From NCBI GenBank assembly GCA_009103225.1, contig RHPI01003753.1:127041-191040 (forward strand): a DNA stretch of 64,000 nucleotides, in the 5' to 3' direction. Below, one piece after another: positions 31,710-44,358 of the stretch (position 1 is its first letter; every line of letters begins with the position of its first letter). The notes beneath the pieces were generated by a model. The model saw only the letters and a list, made by a program, of their open reading frames with translations. It did no database searches and was not told the DNA's origin. A program made the translations under genes and the position numbers. This DNA comes from Chlorokybus atmophyticus. Lineage: Eukaryota > Streptophyta > Chlorokybophyceae > Chlorokybales > Chlorokybaceae.

Positions 31710-34298
31710 ATGGCATTCGTTGCTGCAGCATTCGCAATAGCAGCAGTAGCGGCGCCGGCCATTGCCGCATCCGCTGCCACCGCCACCAAGCCCACTACCT
31801 CCAGCACAGCAAAAACCCTTCCCTTGCCGCAGCGCATTACGTACGATTTGCGCAAACTTGCAAACGGCGGTGTGGATCTTGCTCCTGAGAAAAGCTTCGC
31901 TGATTTCTGGAAGGCGGTCGCAAACAAAGAGGTGAGCCGATATGGAATCAGTCGTGTTGCGTTTCGCGATTACACCATCAGTGTTCAGGTTGCATAAGGA
32001 TACTGGTGACTTGACACTTGCTGCATACAGGTGGACACTGCCTACTTCCTCGACACTCAGTGCCATCTGCTTGCCATCATGAAAGATGGCAAGGAGTTTG
32101 TAGTTGCTCTCCCTGCCGACCCAGACCTGTTGTCTCATTTGACCACGCATGGCGTTAGCATTGCTGGGGAGCCCCGCGGCAAGATTCAGCCTGTGGTGTT
32201 TGGTTTCATGAGGTCCCTGTTCCCCGTTGTGATGCTCATTGCCATGACCGAGGCGTACTTTCGCGTGAACGAGCGCGAGCCTGATGCGAGGTGGAAGGGT
32301 GATGATGATGTCACAGATTTGTACTCAACACGCGGCGTTTCTCAGGATCGGCTTTCAGCACTGTTGTGGCGGAAGCCTGCACCAAAGCCTCCTAAGAGGG
32401 TTACTCTTGACAATGTCGCTGGCATTGACCCGATTATGGATGACCTGAAGGAGCTGCTCTGGATGATGAACAACACCAAGCAGGTGCTGGAGTTGGGAGT
32501 CTCAAAGATTCCTACGGGTGTGCTGCTTGTAGGCAAGCCTGGCACCGGCAAAACACTGCTTGCGCGCGCGATTGCTGGGGAGACCAACCGCTCTTTCATC
32601 ACAGCTGCTGGGACACAGTTCACTGATGTCTTCATGGGTTCGGGTGCTGCGCGAGTGTCGGCCCTTTTTGCCAAAGCACGATACTATGCACCTTGCACGG
32701 TGTTCATAGATGAATTTGACGCTCTCGCGCAACGGCGTGGTACGAGCATGGCACGAGATGCTGGCACGCAGGAGAGGGAAGCCACAGTCAACCAGCTACT
32801 GGTGGAGCTCGATGGCTTTCAGGACAGGTCGGATGTAGTGGTGCTGGCTGCCACCAACAGACCATCTGTGTTGGATCCTGCCATCGTCCGACCCGGGCGC
32901 ATTGACAAGATCATAGAGATTCCCTTGCCTGACAGCAAAGGCCGTGAGGACATCCTCAAAGTGCACGCGCGCAACAAGACCACTGCGCCTGAGGTCGACT
33001 GGCGTGAGGTTGCATATCGGACAGGCGGCATGTCGGGTGCCGACCTCGCAAACTTGCTGAACGAGGCTGGTTTTGATGCAGTGCGCCTCGGCTCTCCTTC
33101 AATTACCACGACCAATTTGCTCAACGCGCTGGACAAAGTGCGAGGCATGTTTACAGAGGATCAGCCCCAGCTGCCAGTGGCTGATTCAGTAGAGGAGCAA
33201 CTGTTGGTACAGACAGTAACACCGCGGGAGAAGCGCATCCTTGCAGCGTACTCTGCAGGCAAAGCTCTCATGGGCTGCTTGTTTGACGATTATGAGGACC
33301 TGTCAAAGATTGTTGTCGCCCCCAACAACACAGCCACTGGGCACGTTGTCTTCCTCCCGCAAGAGAAGTATCAAAATGTGATGAGCAGCATCACCAGGCG
33401 GTATCTGGAGCAACGCATGGCCGTTGCGCTCGGTGGGCGCGTTGCAGAGATGGCCATTGTGGGCCCGGATCAAGTTACATTCGCTGCTGGAGACCTTGAG
33501 CTCGTCTCCAACTATGCGCGTGAATATGTGATGGTTTCAGGGTTCAGCCCGCGGGTGGGACCCCTGGTTCTCATACGGGAAAAGGGTGACAGGTTCCTGT
33601 CGGGCGATTTTGAGTGGGAGTTTGGGGAGGTGTCACCTCGGTTAATGGAGGTTGCGGATCGGGAAGTGCGCAGGGTACGTGCTGCATGTGCCAAAACGGT
33701 TTGCTGCTGCACGCAGGGCGCTCGCGGTTGTACAATCATAAGACCTTCGTTGCCTTTGCAGGTAGTGCAGCAAGCTTATGAGGTTGCTTTGAGGGGGCTG
33801 TCGAGGAATCGGCACGTGTTGGAGGCTTTGGTAGATTTGCTTGTAGAGCAGGGCACTGTTTTAGGAACGGTAAGTGCACTGCAAACGTTTTGGGCCTCAG
33901 CCCTCAGCGTTACGCAGAGTTGATTCTGGTCTGGTCACGGCCCAAACCCACAGAACTGCAACATGCCACATGTGGGCCGTTCAGTGACTTAACAGTCCTC
34001 TGCACAATGTGAGCAGGAAGTGCGGGAGTTGATGGTGCGATTGGGTGCCGAGAAGTTTAAGGAAGAGGACAATATCCTACCGTTTGATTTCCAGGTGGGT
34101 GTACTATTCTCAGCTCAGCTGCCCTCTGCATGCGCCCTGTGTGTGCCCTCAATGAGCCGCTTGGTTTGAGCCGTTCGGTCGCAATGCGTGCAGGGGACTT
34201 CCACGGGTGCACCTGTGGCAGAGAATGTTCCCGTCGGCATTGGTGGTGATGTGGACGAGTTTCTACAAAGAATCCGGCTGCAAAGACCGCCTTCATAG
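31710..34298 (+). CDS. FTSHI: FtsHi-type AAA ATPase with inactive protease domain, probably plastid (5 exons)
   Basis: Exons are 31710-31931, 32031-33674, 33762-33869, 34017-34094 and 34194-34298, all phase 0, for 718 residues. The start is Ala/Thr-rich, as expected of a transit peptide. One membrane segment lies at about 127-150 (VVFGFMRSLFPVVMLIAMTE). The AAA module has Walker A GKPGTGKT (242-249; usual form GPPGTGKT), Walker B VFIDEFD (298-304) and RPGRID in the second region of homology. The zinc-protease site HEXGH should follow KRILA, but the sequence is YSAGK (481-485), so both His and the Glu are gone. Plants have several such FtsHi proteins; I recall that some act with Ycf2 in an ATP-driven import motor at the inner envelope. 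Which FtsHi this is cannot be settled here. An AG directly precedes the chosen ATG, so an upstream exon is possible. Confidence 0.88.
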
Positions 34299-34965
34299 CA
34301 CTAGTAGTGTAGGATATGGTGCGCTTTTTGGCGCTGTGTTGTAACTACTGAAGACCTGCATGGTTTGCTAGTATGTTGTGCACAGTTGCCTGCTGCCGCT
34401 GGCAAACAGGCTGAAACATAACCATGTGTTGGGTGAACACTTCTGATGTCTGCGCTCGCAATTGCAATAACAATTAGTAGATATCAGTCTGAACTTAAGT
34501 AGTATTGAAAGAAAAATCCATGTTTCAGTGCGATAAACAACCCTGGTTTATTTTCTCTTACCAATGCATAAACATGGGGCTGACCACCAATCGTGGATCT
34601 GTGTGCAGCATTATTGCTGTATGCTGTGGTACATGCACCAGAACGTGCAGCAACACTGTGAGGTGAAAATTTTTGTGTAAGCAAGCAATTGCGAGGTTTA
34701 GTTGGCATGTTCATTTGCCACGAGTTGCAACTTGCAAGCTGCAACACTGGCTGCTATCACCTTTGCAGTACTTCGCAGTAGGCCTAGAACCGAAAGTGGG
34801 TAGCTAGTGTGCCACCCTGCACTGGGCCTCTATTCTGGCTCTCAGCTGCCATGTTCCCGCGCTTTGAAGTGGCCAGCGGCGGTGGCGGCGGCGATGTCGG
34901 GCCCGACATGCGCTGCCACGCCGCCGGTGTAAGCTGGCGTTGGGGAAGGCGACTGCTGAGCTGAC
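34299..34965. other. Intergenic region
   Basis: This is the 3' flank of the FtsHi gene and 5' flank of the nucleoporin gene. No exon is visible. The last 100 bases are GGCGG-rich and may hold the nucleoporin promoter and 5' UTR. Confidence 0.5.
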
Positions 34966-37900
34966 ATGGCCTTTTCCTTCGGCCAGAGCACGCCCAGCCT
35001 GGGCTTGTTCGGCCAGGCAGCCTCATCGCCTAGCCTGGGCGCCTTTGGGCAGAGCACGCCTGCCTTGGGGTCAGGCTTCGGGGCGGCGGCGGCATCTACG
35101 CCATCGTTGGGGGTGTTCGGGTCGTCCACGCCAGCATTCGGAGCGTCCACACCAGCGTTTGGAGCATCCACACCATCGCTGGGGACCTTCGGGGCGTCTA
35201 CGCCGGCGCTGGGCACGGGGTTGTTCGGACAGCCGGCGCCAGCGTCAACGCCCAGCCTGGGCTTTGGGGCGACGCCCGCGTTTGGGGCTCAAAGCACACC
35301 CAGCTTAGGTTTTGGTCTGGCCAGCAGCACGCCAGCTTTCGGGGCGTTTGGCGGTGCATTTGGTCAGAGCACAACTCCAACAGCTGTCGGTGGGATTGCT
35401 GGTGGTGCTCAGCTGCCTCAGCAGCCAGCTGGACTGCAGGTGCGCCTGCTCACTAAAGACGATGGCACCAAGAAGGGCATGCCTGCTGCTCACAGCACCA
35501 GATGGGACGACCTCGCACCCGACACACAGGTGTTGCTCTCAGGGGTTACAATAGCATCCGCTTGCTAGAATTTGCTTTGCACATGTTGCATTTGTTTTGG
35601 TGTTCTTGCAAACTTTTGTAGGCAGAAAAATCTTTGCATGCGGTCCATCGACCATGTTGCTAACCAATGTCATGCTCCTGCACAAGCATCGCGCATGCAC
35701 ACACAATGCCGGGCTTGCCTCCGAGTATCTAGTGTCCACATCTGTGTTGCGCCACTGTCACGATCACCTATGAGGCCCTATCATATGCAGTGTTCAGTGG
35801 CATGCATTGTGTGAATACGGCTCGTTTGTCAGTTGCTCACAAGCTTGTATAAATCTGCTCGCAGAAGGAGCTCCTTGCCATTGAGACCATTATCCTGGAG
35901 GCTCGTGATTTGAGCCGGCAACTTGATCAGCACCCGCGATTGCATGACACAGCAGCGTTGCAAGATGGCATTGAAGATGAGATTTGGGAGCTCACACAGG
36001 TGATGGGCCCTCCACTGTGGCCTGCGCGCTTTTGGTTTGGGTATACATTCTGCGATTGCTGCCATGCCATGGTCACGTAGAGCACCTTGCTTGGTACATG
36101 TAGTCAGCTTCCAATTGGCTTTCTATCAAAGTTGTATTGCTTGCAGACTGTCAAGAGTTTAACCAATGCTATGAGGGCAGAAGTTGAGGCTGCACAGCAC
36201 TTGCGGCAAGATGTGCTCAAGCTGCTGCGCAACACCGAGGTAAGCACTGTTGTGCTGCAAGGGCCCTCACCTCTACAAAAATTGACCGCCGCATCAGTGT
36301 TGCTAAGAAATGCACCTGGGCGTACAGGCTGCATTGCGAACGTTCGAGCGGGTGCGTCACAGGTTGCAAAGGTTCTCTGCTCCATCCACTATGGCAGCAA
36401 CGACAACATCACAGATGGCAGACTATCTTGTTGGCCCTCCAACCTTTCCTTCCTTGTTTTTCCGGGAGGCGGTTGCAGACTTGCAGGAGACACTGACCAA
36501 ATACAAGAAGCACGTCGCAGACTTGGAGCTCGCCCTTGCTCCAGTGGACACCCCGATGCAGAATGGAGACAGCGACGACCGCGAGTATTCAGTAGTACAA
36601 ACCTTGCCAACCATATTCAACAACTTGCACGACTATCTGATACATGTCGCAGCCAAGGTATTGCCCATTGATATGATGATGATGATTGGATAGTGCAACT
36701 GCATGGAGTCTCCTATGTGTCTCTGGGTCTGCAGACCCTGACACGCATAACGGGCATTGGTGCCATTGCGTTGCTCAGATTATTAGACTTGTGGTTAATG
36801 AATGCGTCATTCCATATAGGTTGAAGAGTTGCACAGCCGTGTCACATCTGCAAAGGAGGCATACCTCATGGCTCTGCAGCGCAGCGGTGATCACCGCAAT
36901 CCGTTTGTGGAAGCTGAGCGCCGAGAACAAGCCAAGGCAGCGGCCGCAGCGGCCCCTGTATCTTCGCAGGTGACACCCGCAGTTATGGCTGGCGTTGCAG
37001 CGACACCCTCTGTAGCTACCACTCCAGCCCCATCACTGTTTGGTAAAGACACTCCCCGCACGCGCTGATGCACACTACCTTCAAGAATAATCTCACCTGG
37101 TTGTACAGGTGGTAGCACACCTGCTCTTGGCAGCACTACCCCCAGCCTGTTTGGAGCAATGAGCACGCCCACTTTGGGCTTAGCACAATCCACTCCCAGC
37201 CTGTTTGGTGGGGCCACAAGCACAGCGACAACAAGCACGCCTGCATTCTCATTTGCACCGGCCTCCACCTCTGCATTTGGTGGCGCCACAGGATCATCAT
37301 TTTTTGGTACCTTTGGTGCCTGCCAATTGCTGCAAGCTGCAGTGCATGTCCCCAGCTGACGTGCTTGGTATGCAGGTGCATCCACACCCGCATTTGCCAG
37401 CACGCCAAGCCTGTTCGGAGGTCAATCCACGCCAAGCTTGTTTGGCGCCAGCACACCAGCATTTGGTAGATAGCAAACTGCGATAGGTTCGCACACATAA
37501 TGTCGTGTTTGCTTGTGTGCCGTGACTGCCATTGTATGTGCAATTATCAATTCTGTGTCACCTGAGTCATGTCACGGAGAACTCAGCCATGATGATGCAG
37601 GTGCCACCACACCTGCCGCAGGCTCTTCATCCGCACCAAGCCTGTTTGGAGCAGCCAGCACTACGGCATTTGGTGCGCCTGTCTGGTGACATGCTTGCAC
37701 CCTTGTGCGTTGTGGCAACATGCTGAGCTTTGCTACATGTAACACACGTGATGTGTTCAGGAGCGCCTGCAGCAACTCCCACACCAGCAACCAACCTCTT
37801 TGCCGGCTTCCAAACCTCCACACTGGTACAGCACGCATGTTCAGTGGGGCTTCAGCACAAACCCATGCATGCAACTGTGCAACCCGTTGTTTAAGCTTGG

Positions 37901-37976
37901 TGTTCTGCAGGGTCAAGCACCTGCAACTACAGCACCCAAGCCGAGAACCAAAAGCAGCAGTCGCGCCCGCAGATAA
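34966..37976 (+). CDS. NUP58: FG nucleoporin of the NUP58/p45 type (10 exons)
   Basis: This is a central-channel subunit of the nuclear pore, working with NUP54 and NUP62. Exons are 34966-35529, 35865-35999, 36147-36239, 36328-36657, 36820-37042, 37109-37306, 37376-37465, 37601-37672, 37761-37825 and 37911-37976, for 611 residues. The first ~150 residues are FG repeats of the type STPSLGxFG/STPAFG. A linker (AAHSTRWDDLAPDTQ) matches the HSTKYDELHP-like start of the NUP58 coiled coil. A long coiled-coil region follows (EARDLSRQLDQHPRL; QTVKSLTNAMRAEVEAAQHL; REAVADLQETLTKYKKHVAD). The C-terminal part returns to FG repeats (TPSLFG, STPAFG) and ends in a basic tail KPRTKSSSRARR. Four successive introns interrupt the Gly codon of an FG pair. 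The NUP58 assignment rests on the middle domain; NUP62 and NUP54 fit less well. Confidence 0.85.
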
Positions 37977-39041
37977 CGTTGGTAGAATCGCACTCTATAC
38001 CATCTTGGTCCTTTATGTTGGTTGCACTACTCCAGCGCAGGCAGCGGCAAGCGGCCCAGGCCTTTCTGCAAAGGGTGCTATCCATGCACGCATTCTCTCC
38101 ACAGTGGCCGCCTGCTGCAGTACCATCAGCAAGGCAGTACATAGGTTATTGTATGCAGCACTGGACAGTAGTCTACATAGCCATACCCTATGGACAGTAC
38201 GGCCTGCTGCTGTGATGTTACCCCTGGTGGGTACCCAACATTACCCTGTGAGACAGATGCCATGGCACTCAACAGGTTACGGTGATGATTATCTGTTGCG
38301 CTTGCTTATAAAGTGGCTTGCGCTCTGTCAAGCAACTTGCCGAGTGCAAAGTAGGCAGCTACGGATGTGAGAGTGTTTTGCAAGTTGCAATGTCTGTGAA
38401 GCTCGCGAACATAGCACCAACCGGTTAGGCAAGGCTATAAGAATCCACCATATACCAGCTTCCAGGGATTGGTAACCGCCAACCGCTTTGTCAAACAACC
38501 CATTGGCCTTCGCTGCATATGATGTCCAGGCACCGACATCTAGATTGTTGCTGAGGAGCCGAAGCTGTTATCAAAATTGGTGGAGAGCATGTACAATGCG
38601 AAACAGCAATGCACATGCATAATGGCATGCACAGTCAGCAGCATGCAGAGCGACATAGCGCATACCAACAACACCATTGTCAGGTTGATCACCGGGTTCA
38701 TGTGTTTGAAAGTGCCATGCTGTGGTAGTCTAGACTAGAGTAGCGCCCCTGTAGGCTGTAGGTGGTGGTGTGTGAATAAAGTGTTGTGCTCTAGGTGTTT
38801 TGATTGTGTTTTTGAGCTTGGCATAGAGTGTTGCATGATGTTTCCCCATACCCTATGCTGATGATGTGTTGGCTGCCTACCTGATGTGCTGTATGCCCAC
38901 ACAGTCAAAGTTAGTCTGCATGGAGTTTTATACCGACTAGTATGCAACATCGTCACACCAAGCTACGTACTGTCATCCCTGCCTATCACTGCACAAGCAT
39001 ACTCACACGCATGCCAGCGGTATGCCAGCACGCCTACACAA
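37977..39041. other. Intergenic region
   Basis: No gene was identified in this region. Minor short frames have no family features. Confidence 0.45.
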
Positions 39042-39437
39042 CTACACTGCTGCACCCGCCAGCGCAGCGTCCGCTTCCGCCGTTGGCGCCGCCGTCTGGA
39101 CCGGACCCCAGCCTGGTACTGCCGCTACGACTGCCGCCCCCCGCTCCAGGATGGTGATGCCCTGGGCACGCTGCAGCGCGCAAGACACGCGCTGCCGGTA
39201 CAGAGCCAAGTAGCCCAATAGCCTGCTCACTGGCAGGTCACGTGCAGCCAGTGCCCTCCTAGCGCATGTGTCGATGACGTCGTGAAAACTCTGGCCCAGG
39301 GTGCTGTGCGTCTCGGCGGTGAGGGGATGGAATGTGTCGGCGGCGGGGTGATCGTGGTATTTCCGCCGCTTCGCCTGCTCCGCCGCCATGAAGTACATAG
39401 GACGCAAAACATGCATGCGCAAGCATACGATATGCAT
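39042..39437 (-). pseudogene. Fragment of a non-LTR-type reverse transcriptase, C-terminal end
   Basis: The minus frame reads AEQAKRRKYHDHPAADTFHP, then LTAETHSTLGQSFHDVIDTC and an Arg/Leu-rich stretch. The KRRKY...F.PL..ET...LG pattern is one I associate with the region after the polymerase in LINE-like elements of algae and other protists. No catalytic YADD box or endonuclease is present, so only the end of an element remains. The family call is from memory of the pattern and is moderate at best. Confidence 0.45.
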
Positions 39438-39888
39438 TGAGGCAACAGCATTACATCACACGCATGGCGTACATCAACTCAAGTCCAGTTCGCTATCGGG
39501 CTACTCTACAACACAACTACTCTACTGCCCCTACACCGCTAGTCATGCAGTGGCATGCATGCGGTTATGATCACCTGCACCGCGGCTGTGTGCTGCCTCA
39601 ATCTCCAGCCAGCATTGCAGGCATAGCCTTCAACAACATATATGACTGAACAGGGAACCAACTAGTGTAAAAGAACAACATCGTGACTGACACGGGGCTT
39701 GGCGAACTCAGGCTGCAATGCACAGAGCATTCACCTCATGCACACAGTTGGTGCAAGCTATACACAAAGATACTTGTACAAGATATCAAGTGGACTAGGC
39801 AATGTATAGCATATCATGCAGCTAGCGTGGCTATATACAAAGCAGAAGGCGAGCGCACAAGCAACATGCAAAATTGTCCAGTACCTGG

Positions 39889-40975
39889 TCAGTTGTTAAC
39901 CTGACCCTGCGCAAGTCCATCTACGAGCGCTGACACGCGTGCATCGTAAGTGCGACTAGCAATGCGTGAGCCCGCCACATAAAAGGGGTTGGAGATCGCG
40001 TCCACGGTGAGGCTGTGCAGCTTTCGGAAGAAAGGCTTGAAGTCCGGGTCCACTGCAGTGCCGTTGTTGGCGTTGGGGGAAGAACCCGACACCAACACCA
40101 GCTTGTGACGGGAACTTGTCAAGTAGCCGTACACGCGATAGTCCTCTGTTGGATACAGCAGCCCTAGATAAGGGTCCTGCAACACCACACACACACAACC
40201 AGTGCACGATGAGCATATGAGGTGCAAAAAGGAAACTTGATGCACACTCAACCAGTAGTTTTGGGTTGACAACAGAAATTGGGAATGGCTTCAGCAGATA
40301 ACGCATTGAAACGTCACGCAGAGTTCGAAGACGTTGATTTCTCAGCTTTCCAGCGTGTTCTCTACGTATGTGAACATCACAATGCATGCACGTTGTGCTG
40401 ACACACATGCTGACCAACGCTTCACTCACTTACAGAGCAACTTTTAGCACCAATTCAGAAGTGGCACATCACGCTTCACTGCATTTATTGTATTTATGGC
40501 AGCATTGCCAAGCCTGTGTTCGCTTCAGATTGCAAACCACTGCTGCTGCTGCTCACGTGTACGGCGGGGTTGGCAGACTTGGCGGCTTTCTGCTGCGCAA
40601 CCCTCGACTCGACAACGTCCAGAGCGCAGTGAACAATGTAGTGGAACCGCAGCGACCCCAAACCCTCGTCACCCAGGCCGCCGCCGCCGCTGCCCTCCCC
40701 GAAACACTTGATCCAGATCGGGTTGTTCTGTGAGTGAGGGAAAGACAGAGAGTTCAAACAAGGGTTTCAGGAGTGCTATATATGAGTGAGTTCCTTGCAA
40801 AACCAAAAACAAGTACAAGTGCAAGCATTCTCAGCATGAGGCTAGCGAGAAACAACGCTAGGCCGACAGTTTCCGACGCTATGCATGGGTGACATTATGG
40901 TGATGAGGCATGTCCTCAAGTTACAAACGCAATCTCTCTTACAGCAGGGCCAATAACCGCCACGCATACTATCAT
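39889..40975 (-). CDS. TRAPPC2L: TRAPP complex subunit 2-like, sedlin family (3 exons)
   Basis: This is a small longin-fold subunit of the TRAPP tethering complexes, which act on Rab/Ypt GTPases in ER-Golgi and Golgi transport. Exons in gene order are 40975-40943, 40727-40563 and 40176-39889, all phase 0, for 161 residues (human TRAPPC2L about 140). Exon 1 is MIVCVAVIGPA. Exon 2 continues NNPIWIKCFGE with a Gly-rich insert and LRFHYIVHCALDVVESR. Exon 3 has the diagnostic DPYLGLLYPTEDYRVYGYLT and later FFRKLHSLTVDAISNPFY. The YLGLLYPTEDYKVYGY block separates TRAPPC2L from TRAPPC2. The GSGGGGLGDEG insert in exon 2 and a longer acidic turn in exon 3 explain the extra length. Confidence 0.93.
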
Positions 40976-43567
40976 TGCCACCGCCGCCGCCGCCGCTACC
41001 GCCTTGCCCACAGCGCCAACGACTGGGGTTGGCAAAAACGCTGCGCATGTGAGTGCACTGCACGTAGTCTTCCCTGGATAAGTGCATATCCACTCTCACA
41101 GCAGATGTCATGTCACACAGTGACTGCAACTTGTCCGTGTAATTCGGCAGCATGGGATATGTTTTTGGGAATCCACCACAGGGACAAGTTGTGCTGAGAA
41201 CAACACACACCAGCAGAGGTCAAGACTTGCAGCTCTTCGACTACCATAGTTAATGGTGACCACATCAAGCACGACACCAATGGTTCGTGATGCTGGTCCC
41301 AATGTAAATTGCATGGATTGTAGGCATTCGTAACAACATTATGTGCGCAACGTTAAAAGCAAAACACCCACATCACTGTACAGTGTTGTGACATCACCAT
41401 CACTACTGGCATATAATGGCTATGCTCTACGCGCAAGCATGCAATCGAAGGCAGATATCAGTATTCGAGTGTCCAGCATTGCTTGCAGGCTTCGCGTACG
41501 AAAGCAGCAATTGTAGCAAGGTAAGCAATAACTTTAATTACGTATGATACATGTATAATGCCGATAACAACTCATATGACATAAATAATACCATATACAA
41601 CATGAAAACTTATATGCCTTCATTGTAACGCAAATCACTTACTTATATGTACTTGGGCGTCACATTTGTGCACACATAAGAACTTTGTTACAACATACCA
41701 CGGTGCAGCACCTTAATGAAGAAATGCCTAGTATCGCATCAGAAAGCAGAAGATGCACGGCGATTGCTGTACTCAGATCACACAATCCCAAGCACACCCC
41801 ACATACGTGTGAATTTGTCACAAACACCCCACAAAAAATGAGAGGGAAAGCCCCTTGAACAACCACACTGGCACTACACACACAAGAGTCGAGTATGCAC
41901 ATGCAAAGCTGCCTCGACACTTGTTGAGGCCGTTCATATACCCCTTCTTTATGCTCTCGACGTTGAACATCCAAGGCTATTTGCCTTTGTCATGGCTGCG
42001 TCGACCAACTTCTGCGTTGGGGCTGCACATCAGCCCTTAGACATCCTTTTAATGCCTCGGACTGATTACACATCTGCCTCGATCACCGTGAACACCCAAC
42101 TTAGATGCCTTGAAAGCTGGTCGCATGAGCCTATTCTAGGCCCTTGAACATTAATGATATGCATATACATGGGGGCAAATGCATATGCATGCATATGCGG
42201 AGATATCTCGCTATATCTCCGCTTATGAACTCATCTGCAGACACATGCATACACATGCGGACATGGAACACTGACTAGCCGCTAGGGCTTATGCTAGCTT
42301 GTGGATAGTGCATATGTGTAGCTATAGTGCCCTTGCACACCAATTGCACAAGATCTAGAACCAGCTTTATGAGCACGTATGCTAAGTACCACACAACTTG
42401 ATTACACAGAATCCTTACTTACTCCTTTATACTTATTGCATAAGTTGCTTACATAGGTAAGCAAGTTGTTTACATAGGTAAGCAAGTTGCTTACTTATGT
42501 ACGCAACGTTAAAGTGACTTTCGCTTGCCTTTGGGCGTGACATATATGGCATGTACGCATTTTTTTTGTAAAGTATTGATATACATCAATGAAAGTCACT
42601 TACACGGAAGCAACGCAATGTTCTTAACAACTCGCGTGCACAAAGACAATTACGTTAACGCGATCAAATCACGTGTGCATGAGGCAAATGTAAATATGCA
42701 CACGGTGATTGAATGCATGTACCTTATTTAATTTATATCATATAATTTATATCATTAAACTTGTAAGATATATGTGTCTATAATGTGCCATATATTCATG
42801 AGCTATTTGCTACAACTTGCAACAATACGTACATGTCAAAGATGAAAAACACTAGCATTCAAATGTTTTGAAATATGTACACACATATACATCTGAACAC
42901 TTCTCACAATTTGTTATAATTATGCAATACTACTGTAGTGCAGGTATTAAATGGTTCGGAATTTCACGTACGATATTATAACTTTCCAATTTGGGATGCA
43001 GATTGTGACAAAAACCATAATATATATGCACGAAGAACTTGCATTAACAAGCGTGACGCGAGTATTATATTAATGAATTCATCTAATGAGTCGGTTTAAT
43101 CTTGTTCATACATTGCGACAATCATTAAACAGTAGCGTGTATGGCGAAGTGATGCGAGAATGTTATAAAGTTAAATATGTGTGGCTATAACAACTTGTCA
43201 TGCACGCAACAGCATTGTTGTTGATAACAAATTTAACACGTGTCATAAATCATAGCATATACTTTGCAAATATTTATCATACTGCAAGCTTGTGGGGCAA
43301 TTGTTTATGTCAACTTGATATACATATGATTGTGATTTACAATTACAATGCAACATACAATTGCGGTGCAATCAAATTTATTGTTATCAGAGCAAGCCGG
43401 CAAAGCTATATTGTATATAGCAATGATGCTGTAACAATGTTGAGCAAATATGTAAGCCATGGTTGCGCAACTCATATACAAATGATGTTTTAATGTAAAA
43501 CAAAAATGTCATACATAACTTGGTTAATACCTTATACAACGACTTATTGTTACTACAGCAAAACATT

Positions 43568-43622
43568 CGTCTCTTCAACAGCTATACGCTATTGACTATA
43601 GCATATAGCTGTTTAAGAGACG
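43568..43622. repeat. 25-bp inverted repeat
   Basis: Bases 43568-43592 pair with 43598-43622 with two mismatches and a 5-base loop (arm starts CGTCTCTTCAACAGC). It lies 12 bases from the larger palindrome at 43635. Confidence 0.93.
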
Positions 43623-43634
43623 ATTGTTTATTTG

Positions 43635-43717
43635 TTTACGAGCATAAAGGATATGCTTTTTACACATGACTATAGGCTATAGTCATGTGTAAAAAGCATA
43701 TCTTTTATGCTCGTAAA
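43635..43717. repeat. Near-perfect 83-bp palindrome (41-bp arms, one mismatch)
   Basis: Bases 43635-43675 pair with 43677-43717 around a single centre base; the only mismatch is at 43650/43702. The arm begins TTTACGAGCATAAAGG. The outer end is repeated once more immediately after (TGCTCGTAAATG twice). Confidence 0.96.
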
Positions 43718-44358
43718 TGCTCGTAAATGACTACGAACAGTCCTTGACGCATTGGTATGAAGCTTTGAGGTCAACATGGAATTGGCAAGAAAAGGCAACC
43801 CGCACATGCATTTCTGAGACATCCTGCCAGGCTGGCAGTGTGGGCGCGAGCGCGCAGCTATTCGACCTAAAAAGCTCGCGCGCGGACCCAAACCGGCGAC
43901 TGACCCTCTGTTTTCCATATCCGTTCTCCGCCGCACGCGTCCTCGTGCGCCGCTGTGCGTCCTTGTGCTGGGCGTGTGCGCACCGCCCGGCTGGCATCAT
44001 CCCGTCGGCGCCACGACCGCCACGTCGCCCCGCTGCGCAAAGGTCTATCGCAAGCATATGCCCAAAAAGTGTTCCCGGTTACCAGCAGGATGTCGGCCTT
44101 CGATGCCCGAAAGTCGAGTATATCCATACCAGCAAGCAAATATCTGTCTAGTGTGACCGAGGATTGCCAGTTAAGACGGGGAGCAAGCTAGACACAATGT
44201 ACTAACGTAACTGCGGACATAATCACATTGAGGCAGCTAGTGGCGGCGGCGGCGACAGCGGCGGCGGCGGGAGTGGTGCTGGTAGACTACCAGTGGTATT
44301 GTTGAAGTGGTGTTGTAGCCGGTGAAGGAGTTGAGGCTTGAGTGTGACACTGAGCGCA

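Larger units (their letters stand above)
41000..44300. other. AT-rich intergenic region
   Basis: No gene is visible in 3.3 kb. The segment is rich in TATAT, CATATG and TGCATGCATA sequences, and contains direct repeats of AAGTTG(C/T)TTAC near 42429-42500 and two foldbacks at 43568-43717. A GC-rich patch at 43830-44050 has overlapping frames on both strands that I cannot assign. Confidence 0.5.

Noticed and set aside
42429-42500. Short spaced repeats, considered as a CRISPR-like array
   Set aside because: The AAGTTG(C/T)TTAC repeats are directly adjacent with no unique spacers, and the genome is eukaryotic.
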